Shown here: in pieces, positions 32,928 through 41,867 of the stretch
How positions within the stretch are numbered: the first letter of the stretch is position 1
How the letters are laid out: each line of letters starts with the position of its first letter
DNA from: Chromobacterium sp. ATCC 53434
Lineage (GTDB): Bacteria; Pseudomonadota; Gammaproteobacteria; Burkholderiales; Chromobacteriaceae
Length of the DNA: 64,000 nucleotides
Reading direction: 5' to 3'
Assembly (NCBI RefSeq): GCF_002848345.1
Contig: NZ_CP025429.1
Coordinates: forward strand, 992,001-1,056,000
Position numbers and translations under genes: made by a program
The notes under the pieces: generated by a model
Database searches by the model: none
What the model was told of the DNA's origin: nothing
What the model saw: the letters and a program-made list of their open reading frames with translations, nothing else

Positions 32928-34451
32928 TTACTGGAGGTCGATCAGCGATTGACCGGTCATCTCCGCCGGTTGTTCCAGCCCCATCATCGCCAGCAGCGAC
33001 GGCGAGATGTCGCGCAGCGAGCCGCCGGCCCGGATTTTCGCCGGCCGGCCCACGTACAGGAAGGGCACCTGGTTGGTGGTGTGCTGCGTGTGCGGCTGGT
33101 GGTGTGCGGCATCGTACATCTGTTCGCAATTGCCGTGGTCGGCGGTGATCAGCACTTCGCCGCCGGCGGCCAGCATCGCTTCCACGCAGCGCGCCACGCA
33201 ACCGTCCAGCGCCTCCACCGCCTTGACCGCGGCGTCGAAGATGCCGCTGTGGCCGACCATGTCGCCGTTGGCGTAGTTGCAGAAGATGGCCTGGTATTGG
33301 CCGGACGCGATCGCCTCGACGATCTTGTCGGTCACTTCGCCGGCGTTCATTTCCGGCTGCAGATCGTAGGTGGCCACTTTCGGCGACGGCACCAGGATGC
33401 GGTCCTCGCCCGGATAGACCTGTTCCTCGCCGCCGTTGAAGAAATAGGTGACGTGCGGGTATTTCTCGGTCTCGGCGATCCTGAGCTGCTTCAGGCCGAG
33501 CGATGACAGGTATTCGCCCATGCCGTTGCTGATCTTCTGCGGTGCGTAGGCCACCGGCAGCGCCGAATAAGCCTCGCCGTAGCTGGTCAGCGTCGCGTAG
33601 CAGCCGAATTTCGGCTGGCGGGCCGGGAAGCCGTCGAAAGCCGGGTCGGTCAGCGCGGTGGTCAGCTGGCGGGCGCGGTCGGCGCGGAAGTTCATGAAGA
33701 TCAGCGCGTCGCCGTCCTGCATCTTCACCGGCGCGCCGATGCCGGTGGCCTTGACGAATTCGTCGTTCTCGTCGCGCTCGTAGGCCGCCTTCAGCGCCGC
33801 GAGACCGGTTTCGGCGTGGAACAGGCCTTCGCCGTCGACCAGCAGCCGGTAGGCCGGTTCCACGCGCTCCCAGCGCTTGTCGCGGTCCATCGCCCAGTAA
33901 CGGCCGGTGACGGAGACCAGGCGGGCGTTCGGGCATTCGGCCAGCACCGCGTCCAGCCGCTTCAGGTAGGTCTCGGCGCTGCGCGGCGGCGTGTCGCGGC
34001 CGTCGAGGAAGGCGTGAACGTAAATCCTGGCCACGCCGGCGGCCTGGGCGGCGCGGATCAGCGCGTGGATGTGGTTCTCGTGGCTGTGCACACCCCCGTC
34101 GGATAGCAGGCCCAGGATGTGCAGCGCCGAGCCTTGAGCTTTGCTCATGGCTTGTTGCAGTGTGTCATTCGATGCGAAGCGACCGTCCTCGATGTCGCAA
34201 TCTATGCGGCTGATGTCCTGCTGCACGATGCGGCCGGCCCCGATGTTCAGGTGGCCCACCTCGGAGTTGCCGAACTGGCCGGAGGGCAGCCCGACAAAGT
34301 TTTCCGACGCGTTGATGGTGCCGTAGGCGTACTGCTGGCGCAGGCGGTTCCAGTTGGGCATGTCGGCGTGCAGGATGGCGTTGTCGTCGCCTTCCATGCG
34401 GTGGCCGAAGCCGTCGAGGATTAATAGCAACACCGGGGTGATTGATTTCAT
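32928..34451 (-). CDS. gpmI: 2,3-bisphosphoglycerate-independent phosphoglycerate mutase
   Basis: Glycolytic enzyme interconverting 3- and 2-phosphoglycerate with two manganese ions. The 507 residues match the family: the metal-binding start [17 protein letters not shown], the catalytic serine in [14 protein letters not shown] (about residue 62), [12 protein letters not shown] and the C-terminal [13 protein letters not shown] metal site with [12 protein letters not shown]. It is transcribed away from the ArsR gene, sharing a 106-base intergenic region that holds an operator-like palindrome. Confidence 0.96.
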   Translation of the reverse strand: MKSITPVLLLILDGFGHRMEGDDNAILHADMPNWNRLRQQYAYGTINASENFVGLPSGQFGNSEVGHLNIGAGRIVQQDISRIDCDIEDGRFASNDTLQQAMSKAQGSALHILGLLSDGGVHSHENHIHALIRAAQAAGVARIYVHAFLDGRDTPPRSAETYLKRLDAVLAECPNARLVSVTGRYWAMDRDKRWERVEPAYRLLVDGEGLFHAETGLAALKAAYERDENDEFVKATGIGAPVKMQDGDALIFMNFRADRARQLTTALTDPAFDGFPARQPKFGCYATLTSYGEAYSALPVAYAPQKISNGMGEYLSSLGLKQLRIAETEKYPHVTYFFNGGEEQVYPGEDRILVPSPKVATYDLQPEMNAGEVTDKIVEAIASGQYQAIFCNYANGDMVGHSGIFDAAVKAVEALDGCVARCVEAMLAAGGEVLITADHGNCEQMYDAAHHQPHTQHTTNQVPFLYVGRPAKIRAGGSLRDISPSLLAMMGLEQPAEMTGQSLIDLQ

Positions 34452-34480
34452 GGCATTCGCATTCAGAATATTAGAAAACC

Positions 34481-34509
34481 TTGATAGTATCGAATTTTGC
34501 CGATACTAT
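34481..34509 (+). promoter_or_regulatory. ArsR-gene promoter embedded in a perfect palindrome
   Basis: TTGATA (34481-34486) and TACTAT (34504-34509) are exactly 17 bases apart, a very good sigma-70 promoter. A perfect 9-bp inverted repeat, ATAGTATCG (34484-34492) and CGATACTAT (34501-34509), overlaps both hexamers, so a dimer bound here would block the promoter. Autoregulation by the ArsR-family protein is the natural reading. Confidence 0.7.
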
Positions 34510-34557
34510 TGTCCCGCAGTCAAATCAATAAAATGACGCTACATTAGGAGAAAAGCT

Positions 34558-34854
34558 TTGCTGTTCAACGACGACCAGATCGAGCAGACCTCGCGGGCGA
34601 TGAAGGCCATGTCGCACCCGCTGCGTCTGAAGATCATATCGGTGCTGGAAGACCGGGAGGTGAGCGTGCAAGACATTGTCGAGCAGGTTGGCACCTCCCA
34701 GAGCAATATCTCCCAGCACCTCGCCATTATGCGGGACAAGGGAGTTTTGCGCACGCGCAAGGATGCCAACCGTGTCTACTACCGGGTGGGGGACATCCGC
34801 ACGCTGGAAGTGCTGCGGATGATGCGCGAAGTGTTCTGCGGGTTCGGCGAGTGA
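34558..34854 (+). CDS. ArsR-family winged-helix transcriptional regulator
   Basis: A 98-residue one-domain repressor. The helix-turn-helix is at about residues 39-65 (VSVQDIVEQVGTSQSNISQHLAIMRDKGVLRTRKDANRVYYRV). The ELCVCDL metal site of ArsR/SmtB is absent (here EVSVQDI), and a single cysteine lies near the C-terminus (VFCGFGE), so it may sense something other than arsenic, such as redox state or sulfur compounds. The start is TTG at 34558 with AGGAG 7 bases upstream; no ATG fits. It is divergent from gpmI and its own promoter is palindromic. Confidence 0.88.
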   Translation: MLFNDDQIEQTSRAMKAMSHPLRLKIISVLEDREVSVQDIVEQVGTSQSNISQHLAIMRDKGVLRTRKDANRVYYRVGDIRTLEVLRMMREVFCGFGE

Positions 34855-34872
34855 TCGCCTAGGGATCCATCT

Positions 34873-34901
34873 GGAAAAAGCCGCGTTTCGCGGCTTTTTC
34901 C
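34873..34901. terminator. Bidirectional terminator after the ArsR gene
   Basis: GGAAAAAGCCGCG and CGCGGCTTTTTCC form a perfect 13-bp stem with a 3-base loop; A and T runs inside the arms give termination both ways. Confidence 0.88.
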
Positions 34902-34965
34902 ATATTGGTCCCGCTTCCCCGCGCCGGATGGGGATGCCGACGCGCGGCAGGCGGCGGACAGGCTC

Positions 34966-35424
34966 TCAGCGCTTGTCGGGCTTGCGCCGCACATACAGCG
35001 TCTTGTACACGACGGCCACCCGCTCGCCGGCGTCGTCGACGATGTCCACCGTCATCTCCGGCAGGTATTTCTCGCCGCCGGCGGTGCGGGCGCGGATGTC
35101 GTCCAGCATCTCGTCCGTCAGATGGAAATGCGCGCGCACCGTGCCGCGGCCGGGCTTCAGGTACTCGATGCGGCCGGCCTGGTCCCAGACGTAGTGGTCG
35201 CTTCCCAGCTGGCGCAGCACCATCAGCATGTAGAACGGGTCGGTCATCGCGTACAGGCTGCCGCCGAAATGGGTGCCGACGTAGTTGCGGTTGCCGAAGC
35301 CCAGCTTCAGCCGCACCTCGGCCTCGCGGAAGTCGGCGGACAGCTTGCGCACGCGGATGCCGGCGCCGAGAAAGGGCGGCCACAGATTGAACAGCAGCTT
35401 GATCAGCCAGATGGGCAGGTTCAT
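34966..35424 (-). CDS. DUF4442 hotdog-fold protein (thioesterase-like)
   Basis: A 152-residue hotdog protein of the DUF4442 type: FLGAGIRVRKLSADFREAEVRLKL, then NRNYVGTHFGGSLYAMTDPFYMLMVL with the central helix, and RAHFHLTDEMLDDIRARTAGG. The H-F-G-G-S/A residues are where thioesterases of this fold place the substrate carbonyl, so a fatty acyl or other acyl-CoA thioesterase activity is plausible but unproved. Start at 35424 (ATG) has no clear RBS; a TTG 4 codons upstream is possible. It is divergent from exbB. Confidence 0.82.
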   Translation of the reverse strand: MNLPIWLIKLLFNLWPPFLGAGIRVRKLSADFREAEVRLKLGFGNRNYVGTHFGGSLYAMTDPFYMLMVLRQLGSDHYVWDQAGRIEYLKPGRGTVRAHFHLTDEMLDDIRARTAGGEKYLPEMTVDIVDDAGERVAVVYKTLYVRRKPDKR

Positions 35425-35521
35425 GTATTGATTCAAACGAGTGTTTGGATTTCTGCATCGTCGACAAAGCTTTGAGCGATGTCAATGCCGGCGGCGCGAT
35501 CCGCTGTCCGGACGGCGGAAT

Positions 35522-35557
35522 TTATCCACAGCAATCGCGGAATAACCTTGTGGATAA
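35522..35557. promoter_or_regulatory. Two inverted perfect DnaA boxes
   Basis: TTATCCACA (35522-35530) and TGTGGATAA (35549-35557) are exact copies of the strongest DnaA box in opposite orientation, 18 bases apart. They lie in the gap before exbB. dnaA and dnaN are absent nearby, so this is not the chromosomal origin in any obvious sense. Confidence 0.6.
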
Positions 35558-35702
35558 CTTGCGGTGGGCGCAGGTGGCAGCGGCTTTCGACAGTCCTTGC
35601 CCAAAAAAGTGGCAATCGGGCGGATTTTTGCCGGTCGGTGCTTGTCTAGCCGCGGCCCAGGTAATAAAGTCTGTCGTTTGCATCGATTACGGAGAATGCT
35701 TC

Positions 35703-36317
35703 GTGTGGGCTATCGTTGAAGCGGCCGGTTGGCCGATCTGGACCATCATCGCGGCTTCCGTGGTATCGCTGGCCATCATCCTGGAGCGGCTGTTCACGCT
35801 CAGGCGCGGCGCGGTGGTGCCATCCGGCCTGCTGGCGCAGACGCTGCAGGAATACCGCCGGGTCGGCGACAAGGACGAACTGCTGCAGCGGCTGCAGGGC
35901 CATTCGCCGCTGGGCCGGCTGTTCGCGGCCGGGCTGCGCAATGTTCACGGCAGCCGCGAGGTGATGAAGGAGTCGATCGAGGACGAGGGCCGCCAGGTCG
36001 CCCACCAGCTGGAGCGGCTATTGACCTCGCTGGGCACCATCGCGGCGATGGCGCCGCTGTTGGGCCTGCTGGGCACGGTGATCGGCATGATAGAGATCTT
36101 CGGTTCGCAGAACGCCAACGGCGCCAATCCGCAGCAGCTGGCGCACGGCATTTCGGTCGCGCTGTACAATACCGCCCTAGGCCTGATCGTCGCCATTCCC
36201 AGCATGATGTTCTATCGCTATTTCCGCTCCAAGGTCGACGGTCTGCTGGTGGAGATGGAGGCGCAGGCGGTCAAGCTGGTCGAAGTGGCGCACGGCGAGC
36301 GCAAGAACGGGAGCTGA
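35703..36317 (+). CDS. exbB: ExbB/TolQ-type proton channel protein
   Basis: A 204-residue inner-membrane protein with three hydrophobic segments (about residues 8-25, 112-140 and 158-178) and the MotA/TolQ/ExbB signature MAPLLGLLGTVIGMIEIF. With ExbD it uses the proton gradient to energise TonB or, if a TolQR pair, the Tol system. The start is GTG at 35703 with GGAG 8 bases upstream; the longer open frame upstream lacks family similarity. exbD begins 3 bases past its stop. The lipid A kinase gene lpxK follows, a common exbBD-lpxK-kdsB order in betaproteobacteria. Confidence 0.88.
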   Translation: MWAIVEAAGWPIWTIIAASVVSLAIILERLFTLRRGAVVPSGLLAQTLQEYRRVGDKDELLQRLQGHSPLGRLFAAGLRNVHGSREVMKESIEDEGRQVAHQLERLLTSLGTIAAMAPLLGLLGTVIGMIEIFGSQNANGANPQQLAHGISVALYNTALGLIVAIPSMMFYRYFRSKVDGLLVEMEAQAVKLVEVAHGERKNGS

Positions 36318-36319
36318 GC

Positions 36320-36733
36320 ATGGACTTTCGTCGCGGCCGCGGCCGGGAAGAGCCGGAGATCAACTTCATTCCGTTGATCGACGTGCTGCTGGTGATCCTG
36401 ATCTTTCTGATGGTCACCACCAGCTACGCGCATTTTTCCGAACTGAAGATCAATCTGCCGACCGCCCAGGGCGAGCAGCAGAAGAACAAGACCACCGAGA
36501 TCAAGGTCTCGGTGGCGGCAGATGGCGCGATGGCGGTCGACGACGTCCGCCTGGCCGGCGGCGCCGAGCTGCTGCCTAGGTTGAAGGCCGCCGCCGCCGG
36601 CAAGAGCGACGTGGTGGTGGTGGTCAACGCCGACGCCAAGTCCACCCACCAGTCGGTGGTCGCGGTGATGGAGGCGGCGCGCGAGGCCGGCCTGTCGCAG
36701 CTGACTTTCGCCACGCAATACGCCAAACCCTGA
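36320..36733 (+). CDS. exbD: ExbD/TolR-type biopolymer transport protein
   Basis: A 137-residue bitopic protein: cytoplasmic N-terminus (MDFRRGRGREEPEINFIPLIDVLLVILIFLMV) with the proton-carrying aspartate in PLIDVLLV, one membrane helix at about residues 17-37, and a periplasmic domain ending in THQSVVAVMEAAREAGLSQL. It pairs with the preceding exbB (gap of 2 bases). Partner TonB or TolA is not in this window. Confidence 0.92.
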   Translation: MDFRRGRGREEPEINFIPLIDVLLVILIFLMVTTSYAHFSELKINLPTAQGEQQKNKTTEIKVSVAADGAMAVDDVRLAGGAELLPRLKAAAAGKSDVVVVVNADAKSTHQSVVAVMEAAREAGLSQLTFATQYAKP

Positions 36734-36753
36734 GTGGAGCGCCACTTCCCCGC

Positions 36754-37773
36754 ATGAGCTTGATCGAAAGACACTGGTACCGGCCGCGAGGCTGGCTGAC
36801 AGCCCTTCTGGCGCCGCCGGAAGGGCTTTTTGCGCTGCTGGCGGCCTTGCGCCGGCTGGCGTTTCGCCGCGGCTGGAAAACGAGCGAGAAGCTCGCGGTC
36901 CCGGTGGTGGTGATAGGCAACATCAATGTCGGCGGCGTCGGCAAGACGCCGCTGACCCAAACCCTGCTGCGCGAATTCGCCGCCCGCGGCGTCAAGGTCG
37001 GCGTGATCAGCCGCGGCTACGGCGGCAGCGCGCGCGAACCGACCGAGGCGAAGCCGGACGGCGATCCGGCCGTGGTCGGCGACGAGCCGCTGCTGTTGGC
37101 CGCCGCCGGCGCGCCGGTGGTGGTGGGGCGGGACCGCGTCGCCGCCGGCCGCCATCTGCTGGCGCTGCACCCCGATGTGCGGCTGATCCTCAGCGACGAC
37201 GGCCTGCAGCACTACCGGCTGGCGCGCGATCTGGAGATCGCGGTGCTGGACGGCCGGCGCGGCCTGGGCAACGGGCGGCTGTTGCCGAACGGTCCGCTGC
37301 GCGAGCCGCCGTCGCGGCTGGCGGCGGTCGACGCGGTGGTGGTCAACGGCGACGGCGCGGCGCTGGACCTGCCGGCCGGGCTGCCGCGCTTCGCGATGAC
37401 ACTGCGGCCGGGGCCGTGCCAGGCGCTGGACGACGCGTCGCGCACGCGGGACGCGGCCGGATTCGCCGGCCTGAATGTGGCGGCGCTGGCCGGCATCGGT
37501 CATCCGCAGCGCTTCTTCGACACCTTGGCCGGGCAGGGCATCGCCGTCGGCCGGCGTCTGTCCTTCCCCGATCATCATGCCTTCGCGCCCGCCGACATCC
37601 CGTCCGACGCCGACGCGGTGATCGTCACCAGCAAGGACGCGGTCAAGCTCGCGCGCGCGCTTCATGACGCGGCGCAGCGTGCTAGACTATGGGTTTTGCC
37701 GGTTCAGGCCACGCTGGCGCCTGATCTGTGCGAATGGATACTAGCCCGCTTGAAGATGGAACATGGACGCTAA
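36754..37773 (+). CDS. lpxK: Tetraacyldisaccharide 4'-kinase LpxK
   Basis: LpxK phosphorylates the 4' position of the lipid A precursor disaccharide. The 339 residues show the Walker A segment [17 protein letters not shown] (about residues 50-66), [18 protein letters not shown] and the [13 protein letters not shown] motif. The N-terminal hydrophobic stretch that docks at the membrane matches E. coli LpxK. An intrinsic-terminator-like hairpin lies inside codons about 16-26. The gene follows exbD by 20 bases and its stop overlaps the Trm112-like gene by 11 bases. Confidence 0.94.
   Translation: MSLIERHWYRPRGWLTALLAPPEGLFALLAALRRLAFRRGWKTSEKLAVPVVVIGNINVGGVGKTPLTQTLLREFAARGVKVGVISRGYGGSAREPTEAKPDGDPAVVGDEPLLLAAAGAPVVVGRDRVAAGRHLLALHPDVRLILSDDGLQHYRLARDLEIAVLDGRRGLGNGRLLPNGPLREPPSRLAAVDAVVVNGDGAALDLPAGLPRFAMTLRPGPCQALDDASRTRDAAGFAGLNVAALAGIGHPQRFFDTLAGQGIAVGRRLSFPDHHAFAPADIPSDADAVIVTSKDAVKLARALHDAAQRARLWVLPVQATLAPDLCEWILARLKMEHGR
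36801..36831 (+). terminator. Terminator-like hairpin inside the start of lpxK
   Basis: AGCCCTTCTGGC (36801-36812) pairs with GCCGGAAGGGCT (36816-36827) around a 3-base loop with one T-G pair, followed by TTTTT at 36827-36831. It sits in lpxK codons 16-26. It may attenuate read-through from exbBD into lpxK-kdsB-adk, unless translation of lpxK suppresses it. Confidence 0.55.
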
Positions 37774-37945
37774 ATTTCTGGAAATCCTGGTGTGCCCGCT
37801 GTGCAAGGGGCCGCTGCTGTTCGACAAGAGCAAGGACGAGCTGGTTTGCAAGGGCGACCGCCTGGCCTTTCCGATCAAGGACGGCATCCCGATGATGCTG
37901 GAGGCCGAGGCGCGCGAGCTGGCCGCGGAAGAAGAAGTCAAATGA
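37763..37945 (+). CDS. Trm112 family small zinc-ribbon protein
   Basis: A 60-residue protein of the Trm112/YcaR family. It carries [12 protein letters not shown] with a C-x2-C pair and a second region [20 protein letters not shown], the usual compact zinc-ribbon-like fold. It lies between lpxK and kdsB, as YcaR does in E. coli. Its ATG overlaps the end of lpxK and its stop overlaps the kdsB start (ATGA). No function is proved in bacteria; a chaperone-like role for a methyltransferase is inferred from eukaryotic Trm112. Confidence 0.9.
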   Translation: MDAKFLEILVCPLCKGPLLFDKSKDELVCKGDRLAFPIKDGIPMMLEAEARELAAEEEVK

Positions 37946-38700
37946 GCGGTTTCATCGCGGTGATCCCGGCGCGGATGGCGTCCAGTCGGCTGCCGGGCAA
38001 GCCGCTGGCCGACATCGCCGGCAAGCCGATGGTGGTGCGCGTGGCCGAGCAGGCGGCGAAGAGCGGCGCCTCCCGCGTCATCGTCGCCACCGATCACGCC
38101 GATGTGCTGGCGGCCTGCGCCGCGCACGGCGTCGAGGCCGTGGCGACGCGCGAAGACCACGCCAGCGGCACCGACCGGCTGGCCGAGGTGGCCGCCAAGC
38201 TGGCCCTGCCCGCCGACGCGTTGGTGGTCAACGTCCAGGGCGACGAGCCGCTGATCGCGCCGGAACTGATAGACAAGCTGGCCGCGCTGCTGGCCGAAAC
38301 CGACGCGCCGGTGGCGACGCTGGCCCACGCGATCCACGACGCGGCCGACCACTTCAACCCGAATGTGGTCAAGGTGGCGCTGGACAAGCGCGGCCGCGCG
38401 CTCTATTTCAGCCGCGCGCCGATTCCCTACGCCCGCGACGCCTACGCCGCCGACCGCTCCGTGCTGCCGGCCGGCCTGCCGGTCTATCGCCACATCGGCA
38501 TGTACGGTTACCGGGCAGGCTTCCTGGCCGCCTACGCCGGCCTCGAGCCGGGTCCGCTGGAGCAGCACGAGGCGCTGGAACAATTGCGCGTGCTCTGGCA
38601 TGGTTACAGCATCGCGGTGGCATTGGCGGACGAGGCGCCTGCCGCCGGGGTGGACACGCCGGCGGACCTGGACAGGGTGCGCCGGCTGTTTTCCGCATGA
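37942..38700 (+). CDS. kdsB: 3-deoxy-manno-octulosonate cytidylyltransferase KdsB
   Basis: KdsB activates Kdo as CMP-Kdo for inner-core lipopolysaccharide. The 252 residues match E. coli KdsB in length: the CTP site [23 protein letters not shown], then [31 protein letters not shown] and [17 protein letters not shown]. The start overlaps the preceding stop. It complements the kdsD-kdsC genes farther right in the window. Confidence 0.96.
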   Translation: MSGFIAVIPARMASSRLPGKPLADIAGKPMVVRVAEQAAKSGASRVIVATDHADVLAACAAHGVEAVATREDHASGTDRLAEVAAKLALPADALVVNVQGDEPLIAPELIDKLAALLAETDAPVATLAHAIHDAADHFNPNVVKVALDKRGRALYFSRAPIPYARDAYAADRSVLPAGLPVYRHIGMYGYRAGFLAAYAGLEPGPLEQHEALEQLRVLWHGYSIAVALADEAPAAGVDTPADLDRVRRLFSA

Positions 38701-38744
38701 GGGGCCGGCAGCGTTCGCGCGGGCCGTTCCAGAAGAATCGATAA

Positions 38745-39425
<681 letters not shown>

Positions 39426-39448
39426 GCGCAGCGATGCGGTTTTGCAGC

Positions 39449-39474
39449 AAGCGGGCCATCGGCCCGCTTTTTGT
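39449..39474 (+). terminator. Intrinsic terminator after adk
   Basis: AAGCGGGCC-AT-CGGCCCGCTT with a T run (TTTTTGTTT), 25 bases past the adk stop. Confidence 0.85.
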
Positions 39475-39520
39475 TTGCGCAAAATGCTGGCCCTGAGCCG
39501 GCGACGGGCGCAAAATAAAG

Positions 39521-39550
39521 ACCTGCGGGTCGATCCGACCCGGGTTTTTT
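39521..39550 (+). terminator. Second terminator-like hairpin before the hemolysin III gene
   Basis: CGGGTCG-ATC-CGACCCG (39526-39542) with outer ACC/GGT pairs, followed by TTTTTT, 44 bases before the next gene's ATG. It may back up the adk terminator or lie in that gene's leader. Confidence 0.5.
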
Positions 39551-39593
39551 CGTATAGACACGCTGGCGACGACGCCGGGCGGGGAACAACAAT

Positions 39594-40211
39594 ATGTATC
39601 ACGGGGAACGTTTCAACGGCTATTCCCATTTGGCCGGCACCTTGTTGGCGATAGCCGGGCTGGTGGTGCTGGTGGTCGAGGCGGCCATGCAGCGCGATCC
39701 ATGGAAGATCGTCAGCTTCAGCCTGTACGGCGGCACGCTGGTCACGCTTTATCTGATTTCCACGCTGTACCACAGCTTCCGCGGCAAGGCCAAGGCGGTG
39801 CTGCAGAAGTGCGACCACTCGGCCATCTATCTGCTGATCGCCGGCAGCTACACGCCGTTCGCGCTGGTGACGCTGCGCGGCGTCTGGGGTTGGACGCTGT
39901 TCGGCGTCAGCTGGGGGCTGGCGCTGTTCGGCATCGTCCAGGAGCTGACGCTGGGCCGGCGCACCCGGCTGCTGTCGATGATTCTGTATGTGGTGATGGG
40001 CTGGCTGGTGCTGATCGCGATCAAGCCGCTGGTCGAGGCGCTGGAGCCGGGCGGCCTGTTCTGGCTGGGTCTGGGCGGGCTGTTGTACAGCATAGGCATC
40101 TACTGGTTCCTGAACGACGAGAAGATACGCCACGGCCACGGCATCTGGCATCTGTTCGTGCTCGGCGGCAGCATCTGCCAGTATCTGTGCGTGCTGAACT
40201 ACGTCGCCTGA
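39594..40211 (+). CDS. Hemolysin III family membrane protein (YqfA/TrhA-like)
   Basis: A 205-residue protein with seven hydrophobic segments. It belongs to the PAQR-like hemolysin III family: GERFNGYSHLAGTLLA at the start, then STLYHSF with the zinc-type histidine, KCDHSAIYLLIAGSYTPFAL, and HGHGIWHLFVLGGS near the end. The family's conserved S, H and D residues resemble the metal site of ceramidase-like PAQR proteins. YqfA/TrhA in E. coli is linked to membrane lipid homeostasis; the lytic name is historical. Independent gene with terminators on both sides. Confidence 0.88.
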   Translation: MYHGERFNGYSHLAGTLLAIAGLVVLVVEAAMQRDPWKIVSFSLYGGTLVTLYLISTLYHSFRGKAKAVLQKCDHSAIYLLIAGSYTPFALVTLRGVWGWTLFGVSWGLALFGIVQELTLGRRTRLLSMILYVVMGWLVLIAIKPLVEALEPGGLFWLGLGGLLYSIGIYWFLNDEKIRHGHGIWHLFVLGGSICQYLCVLNYVA

Positions 40212-40221
40212 CAGCGCAATG

Positions 40222-40251
40222 AAAAACGGCAGCCATCGGGCTGCCGTTTTT
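40222..40251. terminator. Bidirectional terminator between the hemolysin III and HD-GYP genes
   Basis: AAAAACGGCAGCC and GGCTGCCGTTTTT form a 13-bp stem with a 4-base loop; A and T runs serve the two convergent genes. Confidence 0.88.
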
Positions 40252-40265
40252 GATTGGCGGCTCGC

Positions 40266-41867
40266 TCACTCGCCGAACTGCACCGGCAGTCGGTCTTCCT
40301 CGACCAGCTTGGTCAAGGCCTGCACCACCAGCGGATCGAACTGGCTGCCGGCGCGGCTGCTGATGTACTTCATCGTGTCCTCCATGCTCCACGGCTCCTT
40401 GTACGGCCGCTTGTTCAGCAGCGCGTCGAACACGTCTATCACCGCGACGATGCGCGCCGACAGCGGGATGTCCTGGCCCTTGAGCTTGCGCGGATAGCCG
40501 TTGCCGTCGAAGTGCTCGTGGTGGCCGCCGGCGATTTCCGAACCCAGCGACAGATAGCTGGTGCCCTCGACCATCTTCGCCGACTTGTCGAGGATCTGCG
40601 AGCCGATGGCGGCATGCTGCTCCATCACCGTGCGCTCCTCCGGGTCCAGCTTGCCCGGTTTCAGCAGGATGTTGTCCGGGATGGCCACCTTGCCGATATC
40701 GTGCAGGATGCTGGCCATGCCGACCATGTCCATGAACTCGCGGCTCATCAGCTCCGGATAATGGCCCTGATTGACCATTTCGCCGGCGATGGCGTCGGCC
40801 AGCTTCTGCACTCTGAGCACGTGGTCGCCGGTGTCGGTGTCGCGGAATTCGGCCAGGTCGGCCAGCGCCACCACCGTCGCCTCCTGCGCGCTGCGCAGCT
40901 GGTTGTACAGATAGAGGTTGTCGTAGGCGGCGGAAATCCGCTGACAGAACACATCGAGCAGATCGCGCTCGACGCCGTCCAGCGGCCACTGCGGCATGAA
41001 GTGGACGGCGAATTCGCGCTTGTTGCGCGAGGTGATGTACAGCACGTCGTATGGATGCTGGTAGATGCTGCGCTTTTCCTTGAACACCTGCTGGAACACC
41101 GCGGCCAGGTGCGGTTCGTTGGTCAGGTCGCCGGCATCGGCCAGATATTCGTAGGCGCCGGACACGGCGAGGATTTCCAGTTCCGGTCGGCCGCTGTGGT
41201 GGTTCTCGTTGCGCACGCACAGGATGCCGTCGGTGCCGATGTCGAGCAGGGCGCTGATCTGGCGCAGCACGCCGGAGGCGAATTCGCGCAGCGAGTGCAG
41301 CTGGTACAGGTCGGACGCGCTCTCCAGTATCTTGGCCAAGCCCTGGCGGTTCTTTTCCAGCGACACCAGGTTCTCGTAGGCGCGCAGCGACGCGATGGTG
41401 GTGGTGAACAGCTTCTGCGTGGTCAGCTCGGTCTTGGTCTTGTAGTCGTTGATGTCGTAGTTGAGTATGACTTCCTGCTCCGGCGCCTGGCCGGGCTGGC
41501 CGGTGCGCAGCACGATGCGCACCACGCCGTTGTCGAGCTCGCCGCGGATGCGGTGCACCAGCCTGAGTCCGGCGTCCTCGCTTTCCATCACCACGTCCAG
41601 CATGATCAGCGCGATGTCCGGATGCTGCTGCAGCTCGATGAAGGCCTCGGCGCCGCTATAGGCGCTGATCAGCTCCAGCGGACGCTCCTTGTAGCTGATG
41701 CCGCGCAGCGCGATGCGGGTGGCGGTGTGCACGTCCTTTTCATCGTCGACGATCAGCACCTTCCACGGCTTGCGCAGCTCGGAAGGCCGCTGCGCTGCTT
41801 CGCCGTCCGCGTCGCCGTCGTCCAGCAGCCAGTTGTCCTCGTCGGGAGGCAATGTCTCGGTGCTCAT
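40266..41867 (-). CDS. Response regulator with DUF3369 and HD-GYP (c-di-GMP phosphodiesterase) domains
   Basis: A 533-residue output regulator. Residues 36-160 are a receiver domain with the phosphoacceptor in LIMLDVV (D91) and DDEKDV at the acidic pocket. A DUF3369 region follows (about 170-330). The HD-GYP domain begins near 345, with HDIGKVAIPD (H about residue 389), HHEHFDGNGYP and DVFDALLNKRPYKEPW, all conserved, so it should hydrolyse c-di-GMP. It is translated right after its probable cognate kinase: its ATG overlaps the kinase stop by four bases. It links a sensed signal to c-di-GMP levels. Confidence 0.92.
   Translation of the reverse strand: MSTETLPPDEDNWLLDDGDADGEAAQRPSELRKPWKVLIVDDEKDVHTATRIALRGISYKERPLELISAYSGAEAFIELQQHPDIALIMLDVVMESEDAGLRLVHRIRGELDNGVVRIVLRTGQPGQAPEQEVILNYDINDYKTKTELTTQKLFTTTIASLRAYENLVSLEKNRQGLAKILESASDLYQLHSLREFASGVLRQISALLDIGTDGILCVRNENHHSGRPELEILAVSGAYEYLADAGDLTNEPHLAAVFQQVFKEKRSIYQHPYDVLYITSRNKREFAVHFMPQWPLDGVERDLLDVFCQRISAAYDNLYLYNQLRSAQEATVVALADLAEFRDTDTGDHVLRVQKLADAIAGEMVNQGHYPELMSREFMDMVGMASILHDIGKVAIPDNILLKPGKLDPEERTVMEQHAAIGSQILDKSAKMVEGTSYLSLGSEIAGGHHEHFDGNGYPRKLKGQDIPLSARIVAVIDVFDALLNKRPYKEPWSMEDTMKYISSRAGSQFDPLVVQALTKLVEEDRLPVQFGE

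Noticed and set aside
35522..35557. The DnaA box pair as a chromosomal origin
   Set aside because: No dnaA, dnaN, gyrB or AT-rich unwinding region is nearby, and only two boxes are seen.
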